A DNA stretch of 64,000 bases from Lentinus brumalis. Taxonomy: Eukaryota > Basidiomycota > Agaricomycetes > Polyporales > Polyporaceae. A model generated the notes under the pieces. That model was not told the origin of the DNA, did no database searches, and was given only the letters and a program-made list of their open reading frames with translations. Of the stretch, positions 11,481 to 24,100 are shown piece after piece (the first letter of the stretch is position 1; every line of letters starts with the position of its first letter). Location: NCBI GenBank assembly GCA_001792895.1, contig MARA01000001.1, positions 3,596,001 to 3,660,000 on the forward strand, written 5' to 3'. A program made the position numbers and the translations under genes.

Positions 11481-12684
11481 ATGGCTCTGTCCTCAGGCTT
11501 CACAACCATGTCCGCGGACGGCCGCCACTCTCTCGGCGGCACGACCTCAGGCTTCAACTCCGAGAACGACGACGAGGAGGTCGATCAGCTAGACTCCGGG
11601 CTGGATGAGCAGTCAGACGGGATGGAGCCTGAGGTAGAGGAAGAGGAGAGTACGTCTGCTGCCAAAGGGCGGAGGAAACTTGGTGCTCGCACGCCTGGTC
11701 ATACTCTCATTCCCCAAGACCGTCTAGATACCATGCTGCAAGCGGAAGGTACGTCCATATCTTGAAGGCCTCCCTCTCCTATTGAATCGTGCTTCTGGCT
11801 AGGTGCTGGACCACATATGTCCAAGGAGGCCGTGTACATGTTATCCATAGCTACCGTGAGCACACATGCTCCCGCAGACGCCCGTTTCCTGACACCTCAG
11901 GTCCATAGGAGGAGTTCGTGAAGAAGTTGGCAGAGGCAGGCTATCAGCAAACGGTCTCTGAGAATCGACAACATGTACAATACCGTGACATGGGTACGGC
12001 ACACCCTCTTACCGACGTTCGCACCTAACCTCTGCATATAGCCAATGTGGCGCATACGCGTTTAGAATTCAAGTTCCTCGACGGTGTGTGATACTGACCT
12101 CGAACATATGCCGTGGATCTCATCATTTGCCAGACACCATCCCGAAACCAATATCCATCGCGGAAGCCATGGAACGGCGCGCAGCGAAAGAGCGCGAACT
12201 CCTCGAAGACGATCCTGCCATCTCCACCGCCATCCCTTTATCACCCCCTTTCTACCCCATACAACCTGGCAGCATCTCCATTGGCCCAAGTGCGAGCGCG
12301 AGCACGAAAGCAAAGGTGAAGACCCGCCAATCCCTAGCTGCGAGTGCGCTGGCGAATATCCAGCACACAAACGGCAGCGCCAGTGCAGCCACAACCCCGA
12401 CCCCAAGTGCGAATATGAATGCGAGCGCGAGCGCAGCTCGTGCCTCTCGGCAACGTGACCGTCGAGGACGATGGAGCCACGGACCATCCGCGAACGGTTC
12501 ACATGAAGGGACGCCGAGCAGCACAGCAGGAACGGAGAGAAGTGCACGCATTCGCAACAGGTCAACACGCGCGCGCGAAGCCGCTGAGGCGGCTCAGTCC
12601 CATGGTCGTTCCAACGGCATCTCGTCACTACAAAACGGTCACGCCGCGCCCGGTGAGTCGCACCGTTCCCAGGATATCCAATAG
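11481..12684 (+). CDS. Histone-fold protein, Dpb3/POLE4/NF-YC-like
   Basis: Five exons (11481-11748, 11803-11855, 11909-11993, 12042-12083, 12134-12684) sum to 333 codons (332 aa). After an acidic N-terminal tail (about residues 20-60) comes a histone fold: TLIPQDRLDTMLQAEG, MSKEAVYMLSIATEEFVKKLA, then RQHVQYRDMANVAHTRLEFKFLDD. This is the arrangement of CBFD/NF-YB/HMF histone-fold subunits such as Dpb3/CHRAC. The C-terminal half is Ser/Ala/Asn-rich and Arg-rich and probably disordered. Dpb3-type proteins pair with a Dpb4 partner in DNA polymerase epsilon or chromatin remodellers. Which complex applies here is not decided by sequence; an NF-YC-type transcription subunit is the alternative. 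Confidence 0.8.
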
Positions 12685-13093
12685 CCTCTCATCCCGCAAC
12701 CACCAGAGTCCGCCAGCGTCGGTGGGCAGCAGGAGCAATGGGCAGAAGCCCAGGCTACAGGGTCTGCCGGCGGTTTCATGGAAGATGGAAATGTACTTGT
12801 GAATGGCAACACGGGACGGACAATCTACTCGCAGCAGCGCCCTCCAGCATAACTTCACAGGACTGTCATTTTTCGCTGCACTTCCTCACGCAACTCTCAC
12901 TGCTATCGATGCTCCTCTGGTCTTCAAATTTGTCACCTCCGTCGGAGCCTTGTTATCATAGGTGTGTCACACGGCTCATATGTACGATCAATGAATTGGA
13001 CATAACAATACAGGTGCATTAGGGAATAATATACAATGTCGTGGTATCGTACATGGACGTCCTCGCAGCGCGTGATGGTTCCCGCATAGGGAT
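12685..13093. other. Convergent intergenic region
   Basis: This lies between the 3' ends of the histone-fold gene and the Hsp20 gene. AT-richer sequence at about 12950-13040 probably holds poly(A) signals. No gene is seen. Confidence 0.45.
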
Positions 13094-13705
13094 TTACTCG
13101 ACGTTCACCTGGACACTGCCGGTGTCCGTCGCCTTCGGAATTGTGACGGTGAGTACACCATCCGACAGCTTAGCCGTCACCTTGTTGCTATCGACGGGCT
13201 GTGGGAGTAACACGGTGCGGGTGAAGCTCGACGTTCCGGAGAACACGCGCTCTGTCGAGATAGCGGTCTGTTCTGGGTTCTGCGCCGTCACTGCGCGCGA
13301 GTCAGCTGCGTCCTGACTACCAAGAAGAAGACAGATGAGACATACCTTCAGTAGACGATGACGTCGGCTGGGACTCGGTGCTCGAGGCCTGGGCCTGCTG
13401 GGGCTCGGCCGAGCGGCTGAAGACCTTGCCCTCGATGGTCAGGGTCCTGCCGCCGTCCCCGATGCGGACGTTGATGTTCTCCTTCTTGACCCCGGGAAGC
13501 TCCGCCTCGACGACGTATTTGTCTCCTTGCTCGGAGACGTCGACGGCGGGTCGTATGGATGCTGGTGAGGTGAAGAAGGGGTCATCGAGGAAGGCGCGTG
13601 TTGAGGGTAGCCTAGGCTACCGAAGGTCGAGGGACGACCAAGGGGTTCTTCGAGCATGCGGAAGAGAGGGCGCAGCTCGCGGAAGAACTGGCGGGTGAGA
13701 GACAT
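13094..13705 (-). CDS. Small heat-shock protein (Hsp20/alpha-crystallin)
   Basis: Exon 1 (13705-13346) and exon 2 (13305-13094) encode an ATP-independent holdase. The N-terminus MSLTRQFFRELRPLFRMLEE is typical of basidiomycete Hsp20s. The alpha-crystallin domain contains RPAVDVSEQGDKYVVEAELP, GVKKENINVRIGDGGRTLTI, FSGTSSFTRTVLLPQPVD and the GVLTVTIPKA motif. One base is missing in the GGG run at 13605-13607 (coding strand C), between LGYP and STRAFLDDPFF. Restoring it gives 191 codons (190 aa). The upstream region has a TATA box and a heat-shock-element-like array, so induction by heat-shock factor is likely. Confidence 0.93.
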
Positions 13706-13811
13706 GGTGTTAAGTGGGAGGGAGATCGAGAGAGGTTGTGGTGAGTAGTGTGATCGAGGGTATATGTGAACTGCAGTGAAATGTTGAGGGCGAGGAACTT
13801 GGGCGTCGAAG

Positions 13812-13821
13812 GTTTATATAC
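13812..13821 (-). promoter_or_regulatory. TATA box of the Hsp20 gene
   Basis: Read on the minus strand the sequence is GGTATATAAACC, a strong TATA element about 105-115 bp upstream of the Hsp20 start codon. It lies directly downstream of the heat-shock-element-like array. Confidence 0.65.
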
Positions 13822-13833
13822 CTCCTGACATGC

Positions 13834-13848
13834 AGAACCGTCCAGAAC
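13834..13848. promoter_or_regulatory. Heat-shock element-like array (three 5-bp units)
   Basis: On the plus strand the units are AGAAC, CGTCC, AGAAC, fitting nGAAn-nTTCn-nGAAn with one mismatch (GTC for TTC) in the middle unit. It sits about 15 bp upstream of the Hsp20 TATA box, the usual place for heat-shock factor trimers to bind. One mismatch makes this probable rather than certain. Confidence 0.5.
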
Positions 13849-14249
13849 TCATGGCTGGGTCCATGTTTCTCTCAGAGAGCGGAGGAACACCGTAGACCAT
13901 TCGTCCGCTTTCGTCATGCATGCAATCATCCAGACAGATCTAGAGCCCGATCTCGCTGGAACGTCGTCGAAGCGCCCGACACGTGTCTCTGCAACTTCGT
14001 CCCAGAACGGAAGGTCAGTACTTCCAAGCGCGAAAAAGCTTGAGTATGGATCTCAAATGGATCTCTATACCATCGTATGGGGGCATGCTGGGGCATGCCG
14101 CATGATGACTGGTCTGAATGATATACAGGCACCACGTGTTCGAGCGTGCACGAACAGGTGCGATACGATACAATTATGGTACACGAAAACAAAGCAACCA
14201 AAAGCATAAGTAATCAACGGTAACTCAAAGATACGATGAAAATGTCCTA
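13849..14249. other. Intergenic region between Hsp20 and SGF29
   Basis: This contains distal Hsp20 promoter sequence and the 3' flank of the SGF29 gene, both on the minus strand. No gene is seen. Confidence 0.4.
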
Positions 14250-15628
14250 TCAGTCCTTCCCTGGCCACTCAACGACCCATAGAGCCTGCACCATGTGCTC
14301 CTGGTCATCGTCGTCCTCGAACTTCAGTTTGTACATGGGTATCTGTTTCGCGGTCTGTCCACCCTACATAACAAGCGATTAGGCGACATCGTACGGACAG
14401 GGGATGACAACGGTGCTCACTCGACTAGCTGCGTTCAGGTCTCTCGGGGTGGCGATGACCTCCGCACGGTAGAAGCAGCTCGTATCCGGGTAGAGTGCCA
14501 TGACCGTCGAGCCTGCAGCAAACTCTGGGTACGCGTTGAGATGCGTGGCACTGTCGGGCGGTGCGTTCGGGTCTGGTAATGGAATGATTGCACGCAATGT
14601 TGTGTTGTATCGCCTCAAGAGCGTCCGCGTTAGCCGGCATGTTATCAAGCAATGATAGATGGTACTCACTGTCCGGGTGCACCGTCCTCTTGTGGCTCTG
14701 GATCCTGGACTTCGTAGCTGTATGATTTTATGAGCCTGAGCCACTATCCGCACGAAGGACCCGGTTGACATACCGGTTCTTGTCTTGATTGATGCATTTT
14801 GTAACAACAGCAAGGATCCATTCTTCGTCCTTGCCGCCGGTAGCAGCGTCGGCCTTGCTGGTATTCGTGGGTGGATGGAAGGCGACTTTGCGCCCTTCTT
14901 GCAGGGGAAGCTGCGCAGATAAGGCTTCTCTGCGTGCCTTTGGGTCGCGTGAGAACGTCGTCGTCGGTTGTGGCCCGACTGAAGCCCGTGGAGGCACGGT
15001 GATCGACATTGACCGTGTCGGCGTGGCCACTGCGGGCGTGGGTATAGGCGCCACAGAGGGCGACCGTGCTCTCGGACGCTTGTGACGTTTCTCTGTGCGA
15101 CAATGTCAGTCACGCAGGTACATGATACATGAGACGTGCTAACCTTGCATAGGTGGCTCGGGTGGTATCTGACGAAGAGCGGCGAGGACCTCAATCTTTT
15201 CAATTATCTGTTTGGCGACCCTAGGGGAGCGGGTGGGTAAGGGCGTGACGAAGAAATTACGACGAGGACTCGTACTCGGCGTCGTTCTCGGCATTGGCCT
15301 TGAGCTCGGTGAGGCCAGATATGAGCTTCTTATATATGCTCTTGACGCCATCAATGCCCTCAGCGGGAAGGGCATCGTCCAAAGGCCATTGTGAGAGCAA
15401 GCGATGCACACGGCCGATGGTGTCGTCGCGCTCTTGTTCTTTGAGCAACAAATCCAATTTGGTCAGCTCCGTCCTGGTTTGTCCCCAGTACTCGAGCTCT
15501 GCATCGAAATCATCCATTCGTCAGCATTTCCGACTTATAGCGCGTTCGGAGACCGTCATCAGACACCCACCAGCATACTGGCCTTCCGAGGACGCAGGCC
15601 GCTTCGACGCGCCACGCCGGGTGGTCAT
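14250..15628 (-). CDS. SGF29: SAGA-associated factor 29 (tandem tudor H3K4me3 reader)
   Basis: Seven exons (15628-15571, 15498-15261, 15220-15144, 15092-14774, 14717-14670, 14613-14421, 14363-14250) sum to 349 codons (348 aa). The N-terminal third is a helical region (YAELEYWGQTRTELTKLDLL). The C-terminal third is the SGF29 tandem-tudor domain: EEWILAVVTKCINQDKNRYE, FAAGSTVMALYPDTSCFYRAE, and YKLKFEDDDDQEH near the C-terminus. SGF29 binds trimethylated H3K4 and directs SAGA histone acetylation. The start MTTRRGASKR is preferred because it splices in frame to the helical region. An alternative ATG at 15517 lies in the first intron. The second intron is only 40 nt. Confidence 0.92.
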
Positions 15629-16927
15629 GTCGGGAGGTGGTGGAATATTGCGCGCTGCGGAGGAGGCTGGCGGGTTTATGTGCGGGTGAGGTGGTCCGGC
15701 GTTGAACTTGTGGTATTCCATCCGACACGCCCGTTCCGCTGCGGTGGTCCGGGAGAAAGTCCGCGAGCGTGGTTCGATCTCGATTGCCGGCGGTAAACAG
15801 ACGGGCACGTGACTGAGAAGGTTCAATCGTCCGCGCCATTGTCTTTGACTCTTTCGACGACATTGGACAACGACCTCGACCATCGCGGCGGGCAAAGCGT
15901 GATGCCCGCCTACTGTAAAAGTGCAAAAATTCGTACACATCTTTGAAAGCCATGGCATCCGAGCCGTACCCAGTGAACACACTGGCCTACTGTAGTCCTC
16001 GATCCTCGGACAAAGGTCGCGAGCATCGGAAGGCATCGCTTGACGACGCATGGGTTCGCGGTCAATGTCACAGAGGAGCCCCTTGCGTGGCTTGACAGGG
16101 TCGTGGCGTGCGGTCTAACGAATGTTCGAGCTGGCTGCATCGCAAAGGCGGCCATACCGACGAGCCCGGTCACGGTAGCTGGCGAGCTCCCTGCCCTCAT
16201 CTCCAGTTTTGCATGTATATTTGAAAGGGAGTTCGTTGAGCTGGACTTTGAAGCCGATGGCGAAGTCCAGGGGGCCGTCAGAACAGCCGAGAGGGAAGCG
16301 CTGGAGGCAGGACCCTTGGCCTGAGTCGCATACCTGCACCATGAGGACACCGTCAACTCCGGCTCCTTGACACCTTACAGCAGACTACTTAGTACCAGCT
16401 GCAGTAAGCTCGTAGTGCCGATGCCTATACATACCGACTGAATTATGAGAGTTGTGTCAGGAGTACTTTTAGGGTAACGCTCTCGTAGACTCGTACAGCA
16501 ACCAGCTCTCTTTGGCCGCTAGTTGACGCTCAAAATCACTGAGCAAGTCCAGGTATGGACTGGGTGGACAGGGTTTCACCTGTCTATCATCATTCGAGGT
16601 CAACCATGCGCTCGACGTACGACGGCTGAACATCAGTTGTCGATCGCGTGCTGTCCGTTCCAGGAAGTTTATTCTTCTCCGCCTCTAGTTTACCATGAAA
16701 GTCACCGGGGTGCCCACCGGATGATCTTTTGCTCATATCGTAGATTGCAGAGCACTCGCTGCGCACGCGACTTCAACGTTTCAGTGTACATTGTCGTAGA
16801 GATGATCTGCCTTGGTTAGTCTGACTCCTACATCTTACAAATACAGTCCTTGCGTTTAAACGACTCCATAAACTTGACGCGACTGTTGTAGCACTCTATC
16901 GACGAAGTCCGTAGCACTCCAGAGCTT
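15629..16927. other. Stretch of 1.3 kb without a convincing gene
   Basis: This includes the SGF29 promoter and the 3' flank of translin. A minus-strand open frame at 16115-16342 begins MVQVCDSGQGSCLQRF and has a cysteine-containing, protein-like composition. It could be an exon of an unrecognised small gene, but no complete model could be built. Confidence 0.3.
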
Positions 16928-17955
16928 TCACTCCGAGTCCTTCTTCTCCGGCTCTTTCGATGAGGGTGCGAGCTTCCTCAGTGACACATCATAGACGACT
17001 GTCGACGAGCATTCCAGACATAGGTAAGCAAGAAGAGGAAAGAGGAGTTATAGCTACACACCTTCCTCGATCTTCTTGATGTCGTACTTCAAGCTATCGT
17101 AACGGCGCCGCAGGGTGTCGTTCTTGAGATTGAGCTATACGAGCTTGAGCACTGCGATTGGCGAAATACTATAGAAATCCTCACCATGGAAAATCCTGCG
17201 AAGAGATCTTTGACGAACAACGAGATCTTGATCGGCTGCTCGAAGTCGCCAAGAGTGACGGCGTTGACGGCCAGCCGTGACTGTTGATACCGGTGAGTTC
17301 ACAACGTACGGGTCGCCAGAGACTGGCCAGAAGGCACGGCACTTACTAGCTCGTTCACCAAGGAAATGACTCCATGGAGATAGTCCTCGGCTGGCAGTGC
17401 GAGACGTCCTTGCCATTCTGACTTGACTAGAAGGAGGTGAGCTACATCTCAGTGTGGAGCAGGGATGTCCGTACTTCCGAGGGTCTCAGCCACCGCCGGC
17501 AGCGTCAGGAGCCCGCCTGAGTGTAGGTACTCCACGAGCAATGCCGCAAAGACAGCATTTCGCAGTGAGTTCTGCCACATCTCTTTCCATTTCCAGAACT
17601 GGTCGGCCGGGATGATATCCGCAAGCGCGGCGGTCGTCTCCCGGCAGCTTTCTAGGACTGGGCGAGCCGACTCGAGCAAAGCCGGCACTGTTGGTCGAAT
17701 AAGTAAGGTGCTCAAGTTCCTCAATATGTTAGAATAATTACTCTGCTCTGACCGTGTGGAGTGTATACGGTTCAAGATCCCAGTGAGTGTTCTCGTCTTT
17801 TTGTCGAATTCCGTGACTTGCTCCTTGATTTTCTGCGTACATAGCGGAGTTCGCGTCACAGTGTCCTACACCTGCACAGCTGGTATATATACCTCTCTAA
17901 TTTCGAGCTCTGCATCGAGGATGCTGTTGATTTTTTCGACGTTCTGTTGATCCAT
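16928..17955 (-). CDS. Translin (single-strand nucleic acid binding protein)
   Basis: Seven exons (17955-17893, 17832-17742, 17687-17475, 17426-17347, 17280-17185, 17134-17062, 16998-16928) sum to 229 codons (228 aa), the usual translin length. Landmarks are IKEQVTEFDKKTRTLTGILN, LADIIPADQFWKWKEMWQNS, LRNAVFAALLVEYLHSGGLL, LPAEDYLHGVISLVNELSR, LAVNAVTLGDFEQPIKIS and LRRRYDSLKYDIKKIEEVVYD. Translin forms octameric barrels that bind RNA and DNA and, with TRAX, makes the C3PO nuclease. The residues fit translin rather than TRAX. No TRAX gene is in the window. Confidence 0.94.
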
Positions 17956-18171
17956 GATGATAGACTGCCGCAGCTACAACCACATAACGGCGCTTAGTGC
18001 GGGCGGATAAGTATGTTGGGAACAAACAAATGCAAAGAACGCGCTTGACGCGTCTCACTAATTATTTGGACCTTGCTGCACGCGCTGTCCCCCCCTTCGC
18101 CTGTTCTCCCTCGTCCTCGTCCTCGTCCTCGCCCTCCTCCTGCGCGGCCTGCTCGTGCTTGTGCTCGGTCT

Positions 18172-21100
18172 ATGGCATCGCAGGCCCCGCGCCCGGACGA
18201 GGTGAAGAAGAAGCTTCTCGAGCTCCGCGACCAGCCCGTGGCCATCGCGTCAGACGACGTCCTACGACTTGTATCGACCTACCTTCTTGGCAGCCTCAAG
18301 AAACCGGAAAGCCTGGACAATGTCTCGCCGAAGTTCGGACACTGGTTCTGCTCCCAGGCGGAGGACCTCGTGAAGGAGGCGGCCACCTTCCTCATCCGCT
18401 TGCACGCGTACAACAGCAGCTCAGTGGACATATGGAGGGCGCAGCTCAAGCGCGTACTTTCGCGCTGCTGCTATTGCGTTAGGGGAATGCATGAAGCGGA
18501 GAATATGTCTAGACATACGTGAGTCGTCGATTCCTTGTTCTTGGTATGATCCTTCATTGTACGCAAGAGACGCCTCGCGTTCGCTTCGACAGGTGCCTTC
18601 AGGACATGTGCGAACCTGTAGGTTAGCTCATGGCTGCTGTCTGACGGGCATGGGTCCGCCGCGACACCGGCCGAGCAGGCGGGGCTTGAGGTGTCTTGTG
18701 GTGCGGCAGACCCAAGCAGAAGTTCAGCCCATCGAAAGTGACGGCCCCTCTCGTTCGGAAAAGCGTCCGGTCGTTCCCTCGGCCGCGCAGGCCCAGTGGC
18801 TCGCAGCCAAACAGAAACAAATGAAATGGAGCAGTTTGTTGCAGAATCAGACTGATAGCGAGCATGTTGCAACTTGCTTGGGTTAAAGCCCTTTCAGGGC
18901 CAGTACGACAGGATACGAAGGCGCGGTAGAAGCTCTCTTCGCTTCAATACCCCTCATTCTATGTATGCAGTATCAAGCTTACTGACACGTCTACGTAGGT
19001 ACTTTGGTGCATTCAATGACGATATTCTCAAGAACTTCTACAAGAGCTTCCACAAGTTCTTGACCGACACCGTCGTCAAGTTGCTGGCGGAGAAAGGCTT
19101 TCTTGTACAGGACACGCGCGATCTTGGAAGAACGCTTGCGGATGCACCTCCTGCGGTCACGTTCCTCATGCTAACCTATCTGCAGATGCTCGAAGATGAC
19201 CGCGTTGTCAAGCTACTACATGCCTATCTCCCTCTCGCCCCTGTGAAGTCCTGGCCGACCGACATACCACCCCCGGTCCTGCTAGCCCTGCTGTTCGACG
19301 ACATTGCAGAAGTGCGTTCCTGGGCGCAGAAACAGTGCACGCTATGTGAAGTCGCGCCGACACCGATGGAGAACTTCCTCCCAGCGCATACGACGATTCT
19401 TAAAGCCGTCGCCACTTCCATATCATCTTCTCGTCCTTTGCGCGACTGTTTGACCGGCGAGTACCAGCTCTCACTGCTGCAGGACCAGCCATCCATCTGG
19501 ACCAGTTGGACGACTCTGCTTCGCTTCGTGCCTATCGAGCTCTTTCGCTCCAGCAGATCTTTCGAGCTAGACCTGCGACATATCGTAATAGGTCACTTGC
19601 ATGACACTGGAAACCGTCAGCCATTTCGCTATCTTCAGTGTGTTAACGAACTAACCCATTGTTCCCGGGTCTACTCTCATACATACTATATATATCGCAA
19701 TAGATTTCATCGACGTCCTGAAGAGCTTTATTATCGTTCTGCGACGAATGGGTCCGGATACCTGGCAGGACGAGGGCCCGGAGTACGCACATGTCGTCTT
19801 CAACTCAATCAAAGACAACACACGTTATGCGGACATCCTTTGCAACCTGACTGCCCCCGTCCCAAAGGACGACTGGCAACTCAAATGGTTGGAGGTCTAC
19901 GCTAACACTGTCGGCAAGCTCCCGGTGTTCAAGGAAATCCTCCCGTCAGTGCTGCAGTTCTTGTGCGAACAACTGCAGCATGTGCGATTTAAGGCCGTCC
20001 GGCCGAATGCGATGAGCATCGCGTCCAGGGTAAGCTGACCGCGCTATCGGCGTGTTCCAACACTAACGCCCTTCCGCAGCTCCTCTTCGCCGTCCTCTCG
20101 CAGCAAGGCAAGAGCGAGAGCTCGACGCGCCAGGACCTTGTCCTTGACCTTCTCACCGTACATTCTGGCGTGTTCGTCAACGTCGCCTTCGGCAAGAGCT
20201 ATGCGGACGACGCCTGGGAAGATGCTCGGAAGCAGGCGCGACGGCTGATCGAGCGAGCCCTCGTCACGGATGTCCGCAGAGTGACGGCCGCTATCACGTC
20301 TCTCTGTTCCCCGAGCGCTGACCCCGCCGCTATCTCTGGTTCCCTCATCCACGAGCGTATCTGGAGGAACATATACGAGGGCATAGAGGGCAATGACTCG
20401 CAGGCGATCGCGTTGCTCTTGTCGGTTCTGCACCACGTCGCCCACATGGACGACCTTAAACCGGTCGCCTTCGAGGACACCTTCAAGAAGTCAAAGTCAC
20501 CTGTGGTACTCCAGGCGTCGCTTGTGGCTGTCAATACCGCACTATCTGTTTTCCGCACCGGCTTTAGGGACGTTTTGGGTCGCTACACCGACCTCAGCCC
20601 CGCCTCGGCTGCGGTCGGTCTCCTTGGTCAGGAAGAAGTCGTGAAGCATGTCATCTGCTTGATGTTCTCTCCCGTGGAGGCTCTTCAGGAGGCCGCGCAA
20701 GGCCTCGTGGCACTCGCTTTCGATGTCGACGGTCGTCTCGACTCCTTCCGTGTCCTTCTCGAACGCTTCCCGCAGGCATCTTTCAGTGGTATCATTCACT
20801 GCCTGCAGACATACAACCAGTATGCGACCGTCGTACCCGAGGCTTGCTCCCTCTCACAAGCTCTTGCGCGCTGCCTCACAGACGTTATTGATTGTTTGTG
20901 CTCGAGGGCGTCGGGCCTACTCGTCCAGGACTCCTACCTCAAGGCAGCAGGTGCGGTGCTGGAAGAGAACATCCCAAAGTGGTGGCACTTGATGACGGAC
21001 GCTCTGTGCGTCATCTTTGCACACACGCCGAAATGGGCCCGCTTCTTCGAGAACGAGGAGATGGTGCTCTGGATGCGGGACGCGCTCATCTTTGGGCGCG

Positions 21101-24100
21101 ACCTGCTCGCGCAGAGGCGGACCCTCGAGTCCGGGGCGATGGCGCGGTCGCAGAAGGAGTCTGGCGAGGGGAGCGGGCGAAAGAAGCTGACTGGGGTGGG
21201 GAAGAAGATGGTTGACGACCTGCAGCAGGTGCTGTTCGAGCTGACAAAGTGGCTGCGCTTGACGGACGAGGAGCTGCTGCACCAGTCGTTCGCGCTGCTC
21301 GAGACCCTGCTCGAGTGCTTCCGGGCGACGGACACGCGGCCACGCCCGGAGACGTTCCAGAGGATCCAGCGGCACATCGAAGATGCGCGGAAGAACGACC
21401 CGAACCGGATGAAGTCGCGGCTGGACTCCACGCGCGTGCTCAGGCTGCAGGAAGCGATCAGGGAGTTTGACGAGGATGACGATGAGATACAGTTCATCTC
21501 ACATACCTTCGCACCGCCGAAGACGAAGAAGCCTGCAAAGGAGGAGTCAAAGGTGAAGGCTGAGCCCAGGCATATCCTCAAGAGCTCGGTCGACACGAAG
21601 GGGAAGGGGCTGGACCGCAAGGCCGGCAGGCCCTCCATCACCAACTACTTCTCCGCTGCAGACCAGAAGAAGCTCGATGCCGATCCCGCGCGAGGATGAC
21701 TTCCGGACCCAGCCGACCAGTCCCCGTTCCTGCGAAGCCTGTTAAGCCGTTCCTCAAGGACGAAAGTGCGAAGACTAGCACAACTGCGTCGAGCACAGTA
21801 GTGTCATCAAGCAGCGAGGATGAGGAGAGCGACGACGACGATGACGAGGGTCCGAAGGGCCTGGAGGCGTTGTCGAAACTGCAGCGGACTCCTACCATCA
21901 AGAAGCCAGCCGAGCGGCGGCAAGTCAAGATGCTCGACCTCCCGACGAGCGGCAAGAACGCGAGGCTCGAGCAGATACGCAAGCGTGAGGACGCGCGCCG
22001 CACGCACCTCCGTCTCAAGCCGGACGTCTCCCCTCTCTACCGCACGCTGTTATCCTGGAACTACGACCATGACGGGCCTCTGCCTCCTGGATACAAGGCG
22101 CGGTTGGCTCCTGTTCCCGACCGATTTCAAGATTATGGCCACTTCCGTGGTATCTTCGAGCCGATTCTGTATGTGGAGCTGTGGAACCAGCTGGCAGAGT
22201 CGAAGGAGACTCCGCTCGAGTCGTACGAGTGCCGTATACTTAGCCGACAGTACACAGACGAGTTCATCGACCTGGAGATCTCCATCGAGGGTAGTGTCGG
22301 GAAAGACTGGAATCTCGTTGACACGGATATCGTGCTGTTGACGAGTCCGGGCGTCCAACGTCGAGTGCTCGGGAAGGTGCAGAGCTATCGGGCGTCGTAC
22401 ATGGGCATTCAGGCTACCATTCGATATCTCGCTCAAGGTGGGGACTTTGGGTTACAAGTCGGTACTAGCTGGACTCTTGGCAAGGTCCTTAGGTGAGTGA
22501 TCTGCAATACTCTTCTACATCAGGGGTCATATCCTCATCTGCTATCCTAGCTTGTCGACGCTCATTCGCGAGTACGCCGCACTCATGGCCCTCCCTCACT
22601 ACGATGTTCTCGATAGCATCCTCTACACCCGGCTGCCGAGACCGTCTAGAGTCGAGCCTGGCGAGGTTCAGAGGGTGATGAAGACGTACAACGTGAACGA
22701 ACCGCAGGCGAATGCAATCCTCAAGTCTCTTGATACCGAAGGCTTCGCTTTGATCCAAGGGTAAGTCTCGTAAGGGCATCGCCTTCTTCGATACTCAACA
22801 TTCCGCAGTCCCCCCGGTACCGGTAAGACGTCGACAATCTGTGGTCTGGTGCAGCTTTACCTCTCTCGACGGTCGAGGGCAATCGGACGGCCAGGCGAGA
22901 AGGAGACGCCGAAGAAGATCTTGCTTTGCGCTCCCAGTAACGCCGCCATCGACGAAATTGCATTCCGTTTGAAGGAGGGCGTTTCGGGTGCGGGGCATCG
23001 CGCGGAGCATCCGAAGGTAGTGCGAATCGGCGCTGTCAAATCGATGAACCTCAGCGTCCGAGACGTCTCTTTAGAGCATCTCATGGACCAGAAGCTCAAC
23101 GCGCATCCAGAGCTGCAGAATCCGAAAGACGCGGGTACGGAGCTGGCACGGGTGCGGCAGGAGCTCGAGTCAGTCAAGAAGCAGCGCCAAGCGAAGTTTG
23201 ATGAGATGGCGGCCATCCAAAACAATGCTGCGAAGGTCATAGCTCTGGAGGAAGAGGTCAAGAAGCTGAACAAGCAGAAGGCAATGCTAACGCACCAACT
23301 GGACAAGGTGAAGGACAAGCAGAAGTCGGACTACCGTACCCTTGACGCGACCCGGCGACGATTCCGTAACGAGGTCCTCCAGGAAGCCGATGTCATCTGC
23401 AGCACTTTGTCCGCGTCGGCGTACGAGTACCTGGAGCCGTTTGACTTCGAGCTCGTCATCATTGATGAAGCTGCGCAGGCCATCGAGCTCAGCTCCTTGA
23501 TTCCGATGAAGTACCGCTGTAGAACTTGCATCATGGTCGGAGGTGTGTACCATCAATCTCGTAGTATGTGGCGCTAGATTGACATGAGAATACAGATCCA
23601 CAGCAGTTACCACCGACCGTGAAGTCGCAGGAGGTGAGTACCTGTGACTCCTTGATGTCCGTCAACTTCAGCGCTTATGCCGGTCGCAGGCGTGCAAGCT
23701 TGGATACGACCAATCATTGTTCGTCAGACTCCAGAAGAGCCAGCCAGACGCAGTACATCTTCTCAGGTGAACACTTTTCCGGTCTCACGCTGGAACTGCT
23801 CTCACGGCGTATCGGCATGCAGCATTCAGTACCGTATGCATCCAGACATCAGCCAGTTGCCGAGCAATCTCTTCTACGAGGGTCGACTGCAAGACGGTCC
23901 AGATATGGCGATCAAGACCCAGCGCGCATGGCAGCAGCATCCCAAGTTCGGGACGTACCGTTTCTTTAGTGTCGAGTTCGGAGTGGAGGAGAAAGGTGCT
24001 GGACATTCCCTCATCAACCGCGCGGAATGCCAGGTCGCAGTGGCGTTGTACAACCGCCTTGTCAAGGACTTTTCCTCGTCAAACCTTGACTTCAAAGTCG

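Noticed and set aside
16115..16342. 75-codon minus-strand frame starting MVQVCDSGQGS as a gene
   Set aside because: The composition is protein-like, but no family, no clear second exon and no promoter could be supported.
21600..21720. Splitting SEN1 into two genes at the TGA near 21697
   Set aside because: The downstream part has no own promoter or plausible start, and together the two parts make the N-terminal and helicase halves of one known family. A single missing base restores the frame.
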